Source: Methylocella sp.
Lineage (GTDB): Bacteria > Pseudomonadota > Alphaproteobacteria > Rhizobiales > Beijerinckiaceae
DNA: 64,000 bases
Direction: 5' to 3'
Assembly: GCA_037200525.1 (NCBI GenBank)
Contig: JBBCGG010000001.1
Location: 1,654,501-1,718,500, forward strand
In this document: positions 24,029 through 32,900 of the stretch, one piece after another
How positions within the stretch are numbered: the first letter of the stretch is position 1
Layout of the letters: each line of letters starts with the position of its first letter
Notes under the pieces: generated by a model
The model's input: only the letters and a program-made list of their open reading frames with translations
Databases searched by the model: none
What the model was told of the DNA's origin: nothing
Translations under genes and position numbers: made by a program

Positions 24029-24313
24029 TGTCCGAACTGTCCGATCTTCTCGGACGAAGACGAAAAGATAGGACGCGAAATTCCCTTTTGAGTTCAAAGC
24101 GCTGTCCTACCTGGCCGACCTGTCCGACCTTTTTCTCACGTGCGCGCGAGCGATGCGCAAATCCAGCGAAGGTCTTTCGCTCCCTGCGATTGAGATCGGA
24201 GCAGCCAAAAAAGGTCGGACAGGTCGGCCAGGTCGGACAAGCGTTTGATGTTGCATCGGTATTAGCTGTCCTACCTTTTATTTTATTTATCAAAAGGTAG
24301 GACAGGTAGGACA
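24029..24313. repeat. Array of ~11 nine-base repeats in nested inverted orientation (candidate origin)
   Basis: The unit TGTCCKACC occurs as two copies at 24029-24046, three at 24103-24129, three reversed at 24213-24239, one at 24267-24275 and two reversed at 24296-24313, some with one or two changes. They form a perfect 25-bp inverted repeat (24110-24134 with 24208-24232) and a perfect 14-bp hairpin around an AT-only loop (24266-24279 with 24292-24305). It is non-coding, lies between helicase and NusG-like genes, and resembles iterons of a replication origin or P4 crr-type sites. Confidence 0.7.
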
Positions 24314-24372
24314 GGGCGTTGATTTAATTCGTGAAAATCGTTTGTGACAAAGTTGGCCAGCGAGGTGGGAAG

Positions 24373-24981
24373 ATGGGTGCAAGAGCGACGAAGGTGAGCG
24401 ATGGCGAACGCGATTGGTATGCCGCCTATATGAACGCGAGAACGGTTGAGGAGCATCGCTTGAGCCTCGTCACGGACGAGATCTATGAGCCGAAATGGTA
24501 TGTCGCCTATACGAACGTCAAATCGGAAAAGCGCGCGGCGGACGGCTTGCAGCGAAAGGGCTTCCTGACGTTTTCTCCGGCCGGCGCAAAGCAGATCAAG
24601 CTGCGGAGGAAGCGGGTGCGCGTTATGCGCTTCTTGTTTCCGCGATATGTTTTCGTTGGCTTTGTTCCGGGCTGCTCATGGTATGCGCTCCGCCATACCG
24701 ATGGAGTTGAAGCGATACTGGCCAATGATGGCGCTCCAGTCGTCGTGCCAACGAAATTGATTGAGGACATGCGGAAAGAGCAGGCTACGGGCGTTTACGA
24801 CGAACGCGAGCCATCACCGATTGTCGCCGGCGCAGTCGTCAAGTTTGCGCGCGGCGCTTTGCAGGGTCGACGTGGAGAGTGCCTCAGGATCGTTGGCACT
24901 CAAGCCGCGGTCATGATCGATATGTTGAACCGCGCGGTATTAGTGAAAATAGGGGTTGACGAGCTGATTAGCGTGACTTGA
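24373..24981 (+). CDS. NusG/RfaH-like transcription antiterminator
   Basis: 202 residues. The NGN domain is clear (KWYVAYTNVKSEKRAADGL, then VMRFLFPRYVFVGFVPGCSW), followed by a KOW-like C-terminus (VVKFARGALQGRRGECLRIV). It has a 40-residue N-terminal extension. Specialised NusG paralogs let RNA polymerase read through terminators in long operons. Its place just before the late genes, which contain several intrinsic terminators, fits a late antiterminator. GAGGTGGGA precedes the ATG at 24373. Confidence 0.85.
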   Translation: MGARATKVSDGERDWYAAYMNARTVEEHRLSLVTDEIYEPKWYVAYTNVKSEKRAADGLQRKGFLTFSPAGAKQIKLRRKRVRVMRFLFPRYVFVGFVPGCSWYALRHTDGVEAILANDGAPVVVPTKLIEDMRKEQATGVYDEREPSPIVAGAVVKFARGALQGRRGECLRIVGTQAAVMIDMLNRAVLVKIGVDELISVT

Positions 24982-25137
24982 TCTGCTGCTCAGGACCTGC
25001 GGTTTAACGTGTCGTTTCGATACGGCGACACTTATGTGGAACCGATGATCACCCCGCAGGGATAACTGCGTCGTGAGTTTCAGTCCAGCGCCGCAAGGTT
25101 GCTGGGCTTCTCTTTGTGCGAAGGCCCAATCGTGAAG

Positions 25138-25431
25138 ATGATCAAGCCGCTTCGCGTGGCGAAGGATCGCACGATCGCTGCAATGCAGCCGAAGAGAGTT
25201 GATCCGTTCTATTCATCGCCATTGTGGGCCAAGACGCGTCAGAAGGTGTTTGAGCGCGACTGCTACACATGCACGGTCAAGGGATGCGGCAGGCCAGCGA
25301 AGTTCGTCGATCATGGCCGAGCTCGACGCTGGGGCGGCGCAGATGACATGTCGAACCTGCGATCTCTTTGCGATTGTCACGATCGCATGTTCAAGGAGCG
25401 GCCAGACGGATCGCGCAAGACCGAAGGGTAG
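25138..25431 (+). CDS. HNH endonuclease (packaging-associated)
   Basis: 97 residues with the HNH motif: YSSPLWAKTRQKVFERDCYT, then the zinc pair CTVKGC, VDHGRARRWGGADDMSNLRS and LCDCHDR. HNH proteins directly upstream of terminase genes are needed for DNA cleavage during packaging in HK97-type phages. The 155-bp gap before it contains a short imperfect hairpin but no gene. Confidence 0.85.
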   Translation: MIKPLRVAKDRTIAAMQPKRVDPFYSSPLWAKTRQKVFERDCYTCTVKGCGRPAKFVDHGRARRWGGADDMSNLRSLCDCHDRMFKERPDGSRKTEG

Positions 25432-25551
25432 GGGGTTTGAAAACTCTGACCTCCTCGTCTAGCCACCGCACATTCCCCAACGGAGAGATTTTTTTGGGAA
25501 TAATTTCAGGGGCTTGCAATCAAGTAATCAAGTTTTCAAGAGATAGGTAAA

Positions 25552-25977
25552 ATGGCCGGAAAGCATGGCGGCGCGCGGCCTGGCGCTGGGCGTAAATCAT
25601 CGAGATCCACGGCGTCGAAGGTGAAGTCCGCTTCGGCCGCGGCGCCGGAAGCGACCGTTTCCCCGGAGAAGCTGCCGCAGGAGCCGATGCCGCTCGAGCA
25701 GGTCGAGGGCGTCGCCTCCGAGAAAGAGATCGCCATCCTCGCCAGGTCCTACTCGCCGGCGGCCATCAAGCGCCTGGCGTTTATCTCCCAGTACGGCAAC
25801 AGCGAAGCCGCGGCGGTCGCTGCCTCCAATGCCCTGCTCGATCGCGGCTTCGGTCGCCGCGCCGCCTTCGTCGATCCGCCGCCGCCGCCGCAACCGCCCT
25901 CGCCGGATGCGGAGAATCCAACCTCGAAAAAAGGCGAGCAGCTTGATCTCAATGAGTGGGCGGGCATTCTTAATTGA
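25552..25977 (+). CDS. Terminase small subunit
   Basis: 141 residues. It begins MAGKHGGARPGAGRKS, a motif frequent in small terminases, continues with helical DNA-binding sequence (YSPAAIKRLAFISQYGNSEA) and ends in a proline-rich tail. It recognises the packaging site and recruits the large subunit. Its stop overlaps the TTG start of the large subunit. Confidence 0.75.
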   Translation: MAGKHGGARPGAGRKSSRSTASKVKSASAAAPEATVSPEKLPQEPMPLEQVEGVASEKEIAILARSYSPAAIKRLAFISQYGNSEAAAVAASNALLDRGFGRRAAFVDPPPPPQPPSPDAENPTSKKGEQLDLNEWAGILN

Positions 25978-27646
25978 GCGGCGCATGGTCTTTCGCCTGC
26001 CCAGATTGGCAGGATCGCTTGCGGTCAGGTCGCTCTCTCGTGCCGACCCTGCCGCTGGACGAAGCGGCGGCCGCCCGCGCTATCACGGTGTTCGGGCGCC
26101 TGCGCATACCGGACGTCGTCGGCACGCCGCTTATGCGCGATGCTTCAGGGGACTGGATCCGCGACATCGTCGGCGCGCTGTTCGGGTCGATCGACCCGAC
26201 GAACGGCCGCCGGCGGGTTCGGGAGCCGTTCCTGCTGTCCCGAAGAAGAACGCCAAGACCACTGGCGGCGCGGCCATCCTGCTGACCGCGCTGTTGATTA
26301 ACGAGAGGCCCTACGCCGAGTTCCTGCTCGTCGCCCCAACCCAGCAGATCGCCGAGCTCGCCTTCCGCCAGGTCGAGGGCATGATCGCGACCGACAAGTT
26401 TCTGCGCAGCCTGTTGCACGTGCAACCTCACCTCAAAAAGATCACGCATCAGCGCAATAGCGCGACCCTGCAGATCAAATCGTTTTCGACCGACATTCTC
26501 ACCGGCGTGAAACCCTCCGGCATTCTCGTCGACGAATTGCATGTCGTCTCCAACAACCCCAACGCCGACCGCGTCATCGGGCAGCTCCGCGGCGGCCTCA
26601 TCTCTCAGCCGGAAGGGTTTCTGTTTTTCATCACAACGCAGTCTGAGCGGCCGCCCGCGGGCGTTTTCAAGACCGAGCTCGCCAAGGCCCGCGCCATCCG
26701 CGACGGCCTCATCGGCGGCGCCATGCTGCCCATTCTTTACGAGTTTCCGGAAGATGTTGCCTGGAACGATTCCGCCAATTGGTGGATGGTCACGCCCAAT
26801 CTCGACCGGTCGGTCACGCTCGATCGGCTGATCGAAGAATATCAGACGGCGGTCGACAGCGGCGATGGCCAGCTGCGGCGCTGGGCGTCGCAGCACCTCA
26901 ACGTCGAGATCGGCCTCGCGCTCCGCGCCGATCGCTGGCCTGGCGCCGAGTTTTGGGAGGCCAATGTCGAATTTGGCCTCACGCTCCGTGAGATCATCAG
27001 GCGTTCGGACGTCGTGACCATGGGCGTCGACGGCGGCGGCCTTGACGATCTCCTCGGCGTCGGCGTCGTGGGTCGGGACAGGATCACGCGCAAGTGGTTG
27101 TCATGGGGCCACGCCTTCGCGCATGTCTCGGTGCTCGAGCGGCGCAAGAGCGAGGCCTCGAAACTGCGCGATTTTGCCGAGCATGGCGATCTCACCATCG
27201 TCGACCGCATGTCGATCGCCTTCGAATCAGTGGCCGACATCGCGGAGGAGATCGACCAGGCCGGAACTCTCGCCTCCGTCGGGCTTGACCCTTACGGCGT
27301 CGCGGAGATCGTCGAGGCCATGGCGCTGCGCGACATTTCGGGCGACGATCGCATCGTCGGCGTGTCGCAGGGCTACAAGCTGACCGGCACGATCAAGATG
27401 ACTGAAGTTAAACTGGCCGACGGCAACCTCGTCCATTGCGGATCAGGGATGATGGCATGGTGCGTCAGCAACGCGAAAGTCGAACCGAAAGGCAACTCGA
27501 TCGTCGTGACCAAGCAGGCCTCCGGCTCCGCCAAGATCGACCCATTGATGGCCCTCTTCAACGCCGTTGCGCTGATGAGCCAGAATCCTAAGCCGCTTGG
27601 AGGTCGCTCGGTCTATGAGGATGGCCACAACCTTCTTGTAATTTAG
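25974..27646 (+). pseudogene. Terminase large subunit, frameshifted
   Basis: The N-terminal frame (TTG at 25974) encodes WSFACPDWQDRLRSGRSLVP up to VREPFLL. The homologous sequence then continues one frame back from 26237 (VPKKNAKTTGGAAILL). One G appears to be missing in CTGCTGTCCCG at 26232-26242, exactly at the Walker A motif. Downstream all expected motifs are intact: Walker B-like ILVDELHVV and nuclease aspartates in MGVDGGGLDDLLG and KIDPLMALFNAVAL. The site is not a classic slippery heptamer. Without correction, no ATPase-nuclease fusion is made. A sequencing error remains possible. Confidence 0.8.
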
Positions 27647-27655
27647 ATCGGAGAA

Positions 27656-28729
27656 TCATTTTGCTTGTGGCTGCCGCGATGTGAAGGTTGCCCGCGTGAT
27701 TGATACGCTCATGCCTGCGGGGCCGCTAACGACTTGGGTTCGAGCTTCGAGTTGATTGGCTAGAGCGTTAACGATGGCCGTTCCCAATCCGCCGCCTACA
27801 CTCATACTGCCGTCGGCTCTTCCGACGCCGTTGTCTGAGACGGTCAATTTCCAATCTGCCTCCTCGGCCTCGTAAGTGACGAGAACCAGGGCGCCGGCTT
27901 TGTTGGCTGGAAAAGCATATTTAATCGCGTTGATCAAAAGTTCTGTGACAATGAGACCAATGCTCACCGCCTTAGCCGATTCGATGGTCCCCTCATCCGC
28001 CACCACTTTAATCGTGATAGGCTGGCCGTCTCCGATCATCGATGAGGCTAGACTGCCGCAAAGCTTCTCCAAGTAGGAACGAGCTTCAATCTGTCGAATG
28101 CCCTCGGATGCATGCAAGTGCTGTTGGACTGCGGCGATCGACATGACACGTTGATGGGCGTCGCGCAGATGAAGCCGCGTTTCCTCTGACGTGACGGCCC
28201 GCGCTTTCAATAGCAGGATGCTCGCGATCATCTGGAGGCTGTTTGCGACGCGATGCTCCATTTCCTGAAGCAAAACCTGTTTCTGGCGCAACAGCTCTTT
28301 GGTTTGCGTTAGAAGTTCCTCCTTCTCGCGCTCATTTACGCGTCGAGCCGTAACATCAGTGAAACCGAGCAGAATCATCGAGCTTGAGCTGTCTTTGTAA
28401 AGCATCTTTCGCGCGTTCAGATGCATGGTCCGGCGGCCGAGGTCAGGAAAATCGTGCTCGACCTCGAAGCCGTCCATCGCCGCGTGTTCCGGGATGATGG
28501 TTTCAAGCAGCACGCGAAGCGCCGGGATGTCCCATTGGCCTTCGCCCAGAGCGTAGAACAGACAGCCGATTGTGTCCTCGGCGTCGACGTTGAAAGTGCG
28601 GTAAAAGGAACGACTGGCTCCCAGCACGCGAAACTGGTTATCCAAAACGATAAACGGCTCCGGGATCGTATCGATGATCGCCAGCGCAATCGCGTGCGCG
28701 TCGGCCATGTTCTGGCTTGGGTTCAACAT
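27656..28729 (-). CDS. PAS-HisKA_2 sensor histidine kinase, cargo in the late operon
   Basis: About 357 residues from MLNPSQNMADAHAIALAI. A PAS domain (residues ~15-130; IPEPFIVLDNQFRVLGASRS) is followed by a coiled linker, the HisKA_2 phospho-acceptor (LLQEMEHRVANSLQMIASIL, His ~159) and an HATPase with ELLINAIKYAFPANKAG and VSDNGVGRADGS. No membrane segment, so it is a soluble sensor. It lies between terminase and portal on the opposite strand. There is no receiver partner nearby. Members of this class often feed the general stress response. The frame extends upstream into the portal start; the true start is uncertain. Confidence 0.85.
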   Translation of the reverse strand: MLNPSQNMADAHAIALAIIDTIPEPFIVLDNQFRVLGASRSFYRTFNVDAEDTIGCLFYALGEGQWDIPALRVLLETIIPEHAAMDGFEVEHDFPDLGRRTMHLNARKMLYKDSSSSMILLGFTDVTARRVNEREKEELLTQTKELLRQKQVLLQEMEHRVANSLQMIASILLLKARAVTSEETRLHLRDAHQRVMSIAAVQQHLHASEGIRQIEARSYLEKLCGSLASSMIGDGQPITIKVVADEGTIESAKAVSIGLIVTELLINAIKYAFPANKAGALVLVTYEAEEADWKLTVSDNGVGRADGSMSVGGGLGTAIVNALANQLEARTQVVSGPAGMSVSITRATFTSRQPQAK

Positions 28730-28940
28730 TGGGAAAACGCTAGTCCGATCTGGAGCTGTACGGCGCGCGGATGGCCTTAAAAATAGCGTGCGGTTGATCC
28801 GATCAGACAATACGCCCTCCGAAGACAAATGTCTGCCGATCACGCTAATTCGTTTATCGTGCTCAGGTCCCGTTGGATGATCCCTGGCGTCGTCGTTTAC
28901 CGCGGCTGGCTCAAAATCTGGAACATGAGATGAATTCCGC

Positions 28941-30302
28941 ATGAGCCTCGTCTCCCGCATCCGCCAGGCCTTCGCGCCAAAGGAGAAAAGCGTCGGCGCC
29001 GCGCTCCCGGCGATGGGATATCTGCCGACGCTGGGCGCGACGCCGTCGACGACGGGGCTGAACATCAGCCAGGGCACGGCGATGGCGGTCTCTACCGTCT
29101 ACGCCTGCGTCACCATCCGCTCGCAGGATACCGCCCGCTGCACGCCGCGCCTGTTCACGCGTCGGTCCGACGGCTCTCGCGCGGAGAACACCACGCATCC
29201 GCTATGCAAGGTCTTTCGCCGGCCCAACCGGGTCCAGACCTGGTTCGAGTTTATGGAGCAAATGAACGCCGCCTATCTTCTGCGCGGCAATGCCTATGCG
29301 GCCATCAAGCGCGACGGGCGCGGCGTTGTCTCCGAGCTCATTCCGATCAATCCGGACGCCGTTTTGGTCCTTGAGGGCTTCGACGGCCAGATCTTCTACA
29401 ACGTCAATCGGCTCGGTCTGTGGCAGATCGCCATGCTGCGCGAGTTTCCGTCCTCGATCGCCTCGGAGGATATTTTTCATCTGCGCGGCCTGAGCTTGAA
29501 CGCGCTCATGGCGCTTTCGACGATCGGCATCGCGCGCGATTCCATCGGCGTCGCCATGGGCCTCGAGCAGCAAACGGCGCGGCAAATGGCCAATGGCGCC
29601 CGGCCTAGCATGGTGCTCGAGGCTCCTCATAAACTGTCCGAGGACACCGGGAAGCGTCTCAGTCAGCAGTTCCGCGACGCCTTCGCCGGCATTCAAAACG
29701 TCGGCGGCGTGCCGGTGCTCGAACAAGGCATCAAGGCAAACCAATTGCAGCTCACCTCGGTCGACATGGAGTTCATGGCCCAGCGCGCCTACCAGGTGCA
29801 AGACATCGCCCGCTTTTACCGCATCCCGCCGCATAAGCTCGGCACGGATCAGCTGCGCGGCGTCAACATCGTCCAGATGGATCAGGATTACGTCAACAAT
29901 ACTGTCATGCCTGATTTGCATCGCTGGGAGCAAAAGTTTGATCAGGTCTTCGGCCTCTCTGACGAGGGCCTTGAGATCGACATGGACGAAACCGTGTTGC
30001 TCCGCGCCGACATCACGACCCGTTACAATTCGGCCCGCGTCGGCATGCTGACCGGCTTCCTTTCGCCAAACGAAGTGCGCGCCGGCGAGAATCTTCCGCC
30101 AGTCGAAGGCGGCGACGAGGTATATCGCCCGCTTAACATGGCCGCGCTGGGCAGCGACGCCACCGGTACGGCGCCGGACGGGGCGGGGCATCCGACCGCG
30201 GCCGAAGGCGATGCGCCAGCGGCTGACAATGTGCCGACCCATATCTCAAACGATAACGCAATGACAAACGGCGCGCCGCCGCCACTGAATGACGGTTCAT
30301 AA
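28941..30302 (+). CDS. Phage portal protein (HK97 family)
   Basis: 453 residues. Recognisable are AMAVSTVYACVTIRSQDTAR, RRPNRVQTWFEFMEQMNAAY, LLRGNAYAAIKRDGRG and FYRIPPHKLGTDQLRGVN, in the order of HK97 portal proteins. It forms the dodecameric DNA channel at the capsid vertex. It is separated from the terminase gene by the PAS-HisKA_2 kinase. The ribosome binding site is weak. Confidence 0.92.
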   Translation: MSLVSRIRQAFAPKEKSVGAALPAMGYLPTLGATPSTTGLNISQGTAMAVSTVYACVTIRSQDTARCTPRLFTRRSDGSRAENTTHPLCKVFRRPNRVQTWFEFMEQMNAAYLLRGNAYAAIKRDGRGVVSELIPINPDAVLVLEGFDGQIFYNVNRLGLWQIAMLREFPSSIASEDIFHLRGLSLNALMALSTIGIARDSIGVAMGLEQQTARQMANGARPSMVLEAPHKLSEDTGKRLSQQFRDAFAGIQNVGGVPVLEQGIKANQLQLTSVDMEFMAQRAYQVQDIARFYRIPPHKLGTDQLRGVNIVQMDQDYVNNTVMPDLHRWEQKFDQVFGLSDEGLEIDMDETVLLRADITTRYNSARVGMLTGFLSPNEVRAGENLPPVEGGDEVYRPLNMAALGSDATGTAPDGAGHPTAAEGDAPAADNVPTHISNDNAMTNGAPPPLNDGS

Positions 30303-30457
30303 AACTCGGGCGACGTTCGGCGCGCGCGGACGAACAGAGCTTCGCGCCCACGCCGGCCGTGGGCGGGTATCTCGCTTAGGCCCAAAAGCGGACCTTGCAG
30401 ATGCAAGAGTTCAGGCGGATAGACTTCTGCACCTGGTGGAAATCGGACATTGGGGTT

Positions 30458-32566
30458 TTAGGCGTTGATCATCTCCTTGATCCGGCTAGCCAACACTTCC
30501 ATTGGAAACGGCTTGATCAGGATAGACATGCCGGGCTTCAAGTTCTCGCGGCTGAACACCGCACTGTCGGCGTAACCGGTAATGAAAAGCACCTTCAGCT
30601 CGGGCCTGACCTGGCGCGCTGCATCGGCCACTTGCCGCCCGTTTAAGGCGCCAGGTAAGCCAACATCGGTCACGAGCAAGTCGATCCTTACGTCGGATTG
30701 CAGTATTCTCAGCCCAGCAGCGCCATCGGCCGCCTCGATCGCGATGTAGCCCAGATCCTCAAGCACTTCGGCCACCAGCATCCGCACGGTCGGCTCGTCG
30801 TCTACGACAAGTACCGCCTCGCCATGTTCGGCACGGGAGACGACATCATCGAGCCCTGCTGGACTTTGCACCTTCGCTTCCTCACCATCGTGCCGCGGCA
30901 GGTAGAGGCAGATCGTCGTGCCCGCTCCTACCTCGGATTGGATGCGAATCTGCCCGCCAGATTGCCGCGCAAAGCCGTAGATCATGGAGAGGCCAAGGCC
31001 GGTGCCTTGTCCGAGCGGCTTGGTGGTGTAGAAGGGGTCGAAGGCGCGGGCAATCACCTCGGGCGGCATGCCGGTGCCGGTATCGATGACGCAAAGGGAC
31101 AGGTAGTCGCCAGGGGGCAGGTCACGCGCGCGGGCCTTCCGCTCATCCAGGCGGTTGTTGGCCGTCGCGATGGTAATTCGGCCGCCGTCAGGCATGGCAT
31201 CGCGTGCGTTGATACACAGATTCAGCAGCGCATTCTCAAGTTGGTTGGGATCCACCAAGGCGGTCCATAATTCAGCCGCGCCCACGACCTCGATTTCGAT
31301 CGCGGGTCCGACCGTGCGCCGGACCATCTCCTCCATCCCCGCTACAAGTCGGTTGACGTCGGTTGCGATCGGGGCGAGCGTCTGCTGGCGCGAGAACACC
31401 AGTAGCCGGTGGGTCAGTGCCGCCGCCCGTGTAGCGGCTCCCTGCGCCGCGCCGATGTAGCGGTCGACATCTTTGAGGCGCCCCTGTCTGACACGGGTTC
31501 CTAGCAGTTCCAGGCTACCTGTGATGCCGGTCAGAAGGTTGTTGAAATCGTGCGCAAGGCCACCCGTCAGCTGCCCCACTGCTTCCATTTTCTGCGACTG
31601 ACGCAGCTGTTCCTCAAGCTGCTTACGATCATCGATATCACGCCCGGCCGCATAGAACTCGCCATCTTCGGGTATGCAGGTCCAGCTGCGCCAATTATAT
31701 GAGCCGTCACGAGCTCGCATCTGAACGTCAAGGTCGTGCACCACTGTGCCTTGAACCAGCCGCTCGAATGCGCCGCGCAGGGCGGTTAGCTGTTCCGGAT
31801 GAACCAAGTGCTCAAAGCGCGCGCCGATGAGGTCCTCGCGAGGGTATCCCAGCGATTCAGTCCAGGCTGGATTAACGCTACGGCAACACCCATCAAGACC
31901 GCACAATACGAAAAGGTCTGGGCTGACCCGCCAAATCTGATCCCGCTCGCGCGTACGTTCCGTGACCTGCTTCTCCAGCGTCTCATTCAATTCGCGCAAA
32001 GCGGCCTCGCTCTCTCGCAAAGCCGCTTGCGCGTCGCGCATCTCACCAGCGACGCGGAGGCGGTCCACCGCCGCTGCAAGCAAATTTGCATAGCCGCGGA
32101 GAAACTTGGTGTCTTGTTCATTAAAGTTTCGGGGGGTTCGGCTGTCGACCTGTAATATGCCGTAAGGAGACTTGCCGTCCGCGCCTAATATGATGACGCT
32201 GACGATCGCCTTTACGCCGTTGTCTTTAATGAAGTCCGCGTATTTGAACCTTGTTTCTTGGTCAATGTCGTCCGACATCACTGGCAGGCCGGTCTGTAGG
32301 GCATAACCCTCGGACGAGCCCCTCACGGCCGTGACTGTTATTTTACCTACGACATAGGACTTCCACCCCACGCCAGCCCGAACCAGGAGCGTGACGCCGT
32401 CCTCCTGCATCTCCATGACCTTCGCCAAGTCCGTATCCAGGGCCTCGCCTACCAGGCGGCAAGCTTCGGTAAGGATTTCATCCAAGTTGTCCGAGCGCAG
32501 GGCCAACTCGCCGAACTCGGCTAGTACCTCCTGTTGCCTTTGAAGCCGACTTTCACCGTTGATCAA
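30458..32566 (-). CDS. Hybrid histidine kinase: GAF-PAS-HisKA-HATPase-REC, cargo in the late operon
   Basis: About 702 residues. A GAF domain (LTEACRLVGEALDTDLAKV onward, ~20-165), coiled linker (LRELNETLEKQVTERTRERD), PAS (RVSPDLFVLCGLDGCCRSVN), HisKA with GGLAHDFNNLLTGITG, HATPase (NALLNLCINARDAMPDGG; GQGTGLGLSMIYGFARQSGG) and a C-terminal receiver (VLVVDDEPTVRMLVAEVL; phospho-Asp in LLVTDVGLPG). Soluble, no DNA-binding output. The TTG at 32566 is preferred for GGGAGG 6 bases upstream; the frame opens at a GTG at 32587. It sits between portal and protease on the opposite strand. Confidence 0.88.
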   Translation of the reverse strand: MINGESRLQRQQEVLAEFGELALRSDNLDEILTEACRLVGEALDTDLAKVMEMQEDGVTLLVRAGVGWKSYVVGKITVTAVRGSSEGYALQTGLPVMSDDIDQETRFKYADFIKDNGVKAIVSVIILGADGKSPYGILQVDSRTPRNFNEQDTKFLRGYANLLAAAVDRLRVAGEMRDAQAALRESEAALRELNETLEKQVTERTRERDQIWRVSPDLFVLCGLDGCCRSVNPAWTESLGYPREDLIGARFEHLVHPEQLTALRGAFERLVQGTVVHDLDVQMRARDGSYNWRSWTCIPEDGEFYAAGRDIDDRKQLEEQLRQSQKMEAVGQLTGGLAHDFNNLLTGITGSLELLGTRVRQGRLKDVDRYIGAAQGAATRAAALTHRLLVFSRQQTLAPIATDVNRLVAGMEEMVRRTVGPAIEIEVVGAAELWTALVDPNQLENALLNLCINARDAMPDGGRITIATANNRLDERKARARDLPPGDYLSLCVIDTGTGMPPEVIARAFDPFYTTKPLGQGTGLGLSMIYGFARQSGGQIRIQSEVGAGTTICLYLPRHDGEEAKVQSPAGLDDVVSRAEHGEAVLVVDDEPTVRMLVAEVLEDLGYIAIEAADGAAGLRILQSDVRIDLLVTDVGLPGALNGRQVADAARQVRPELKVLFITGYADSAVFSRENLKPGMSILIKPFPMEVLASRIKEMINA

Positions 32567-32587
32567 AACGACCCTCCCTGCGTCCAC

Positions 32588-32900
32588 GTCCGATTCATCC
32601 CGTCAGCTACCCTCGGAGTGAGCCGATGAAGCAGGCTCAGCTCTAACTCGGGAGCACACACAATGGTTGCTGGACTGCCTTGAAGTCTGCTTTGGGGAAC
32701 AGTAGCGACCGTAGCCGCCCTCCGACGTTGGCGTCCGATTTGCCGGGTTGCTCGCCCGAAAGCCGACAGGCTGCCACTTCGGCCGAGACCGGCCCTGCGC
32801 GAGATTTTCACGATGTCCGCGAGCGGCCGTAATGCAGACCAATTTAGATCGACCGAACGCCTAATAGGGCGGCGGTCGGAGTCCCTTGGAATCCGTGACC
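32588..32900. other. Non-coding gap between hybrid kinase and protease genes
   Basis: Divergent spacer. It should hold the kinase promoter and the restart of the late operon. I see no recognisable sigma-70 boxes with confidence and no gene. Short frames here lack ribosome binding sites. Confidence 0.35.

Noticed and set aside
24024-24300. Short frames encoding repeated CPTWPTCPT / VGQVGQVGQ
   Set aside because: They are translations of the 9-bp DNA repeat in both orientations, not genes.
24982-25137. Possible structured RNA before the HNH gene (imperfect GGGCTT...AAGGCCC hairpin)
   Set aside because: The stem is short and imperfect, with no T-run or recognisable RNA family.
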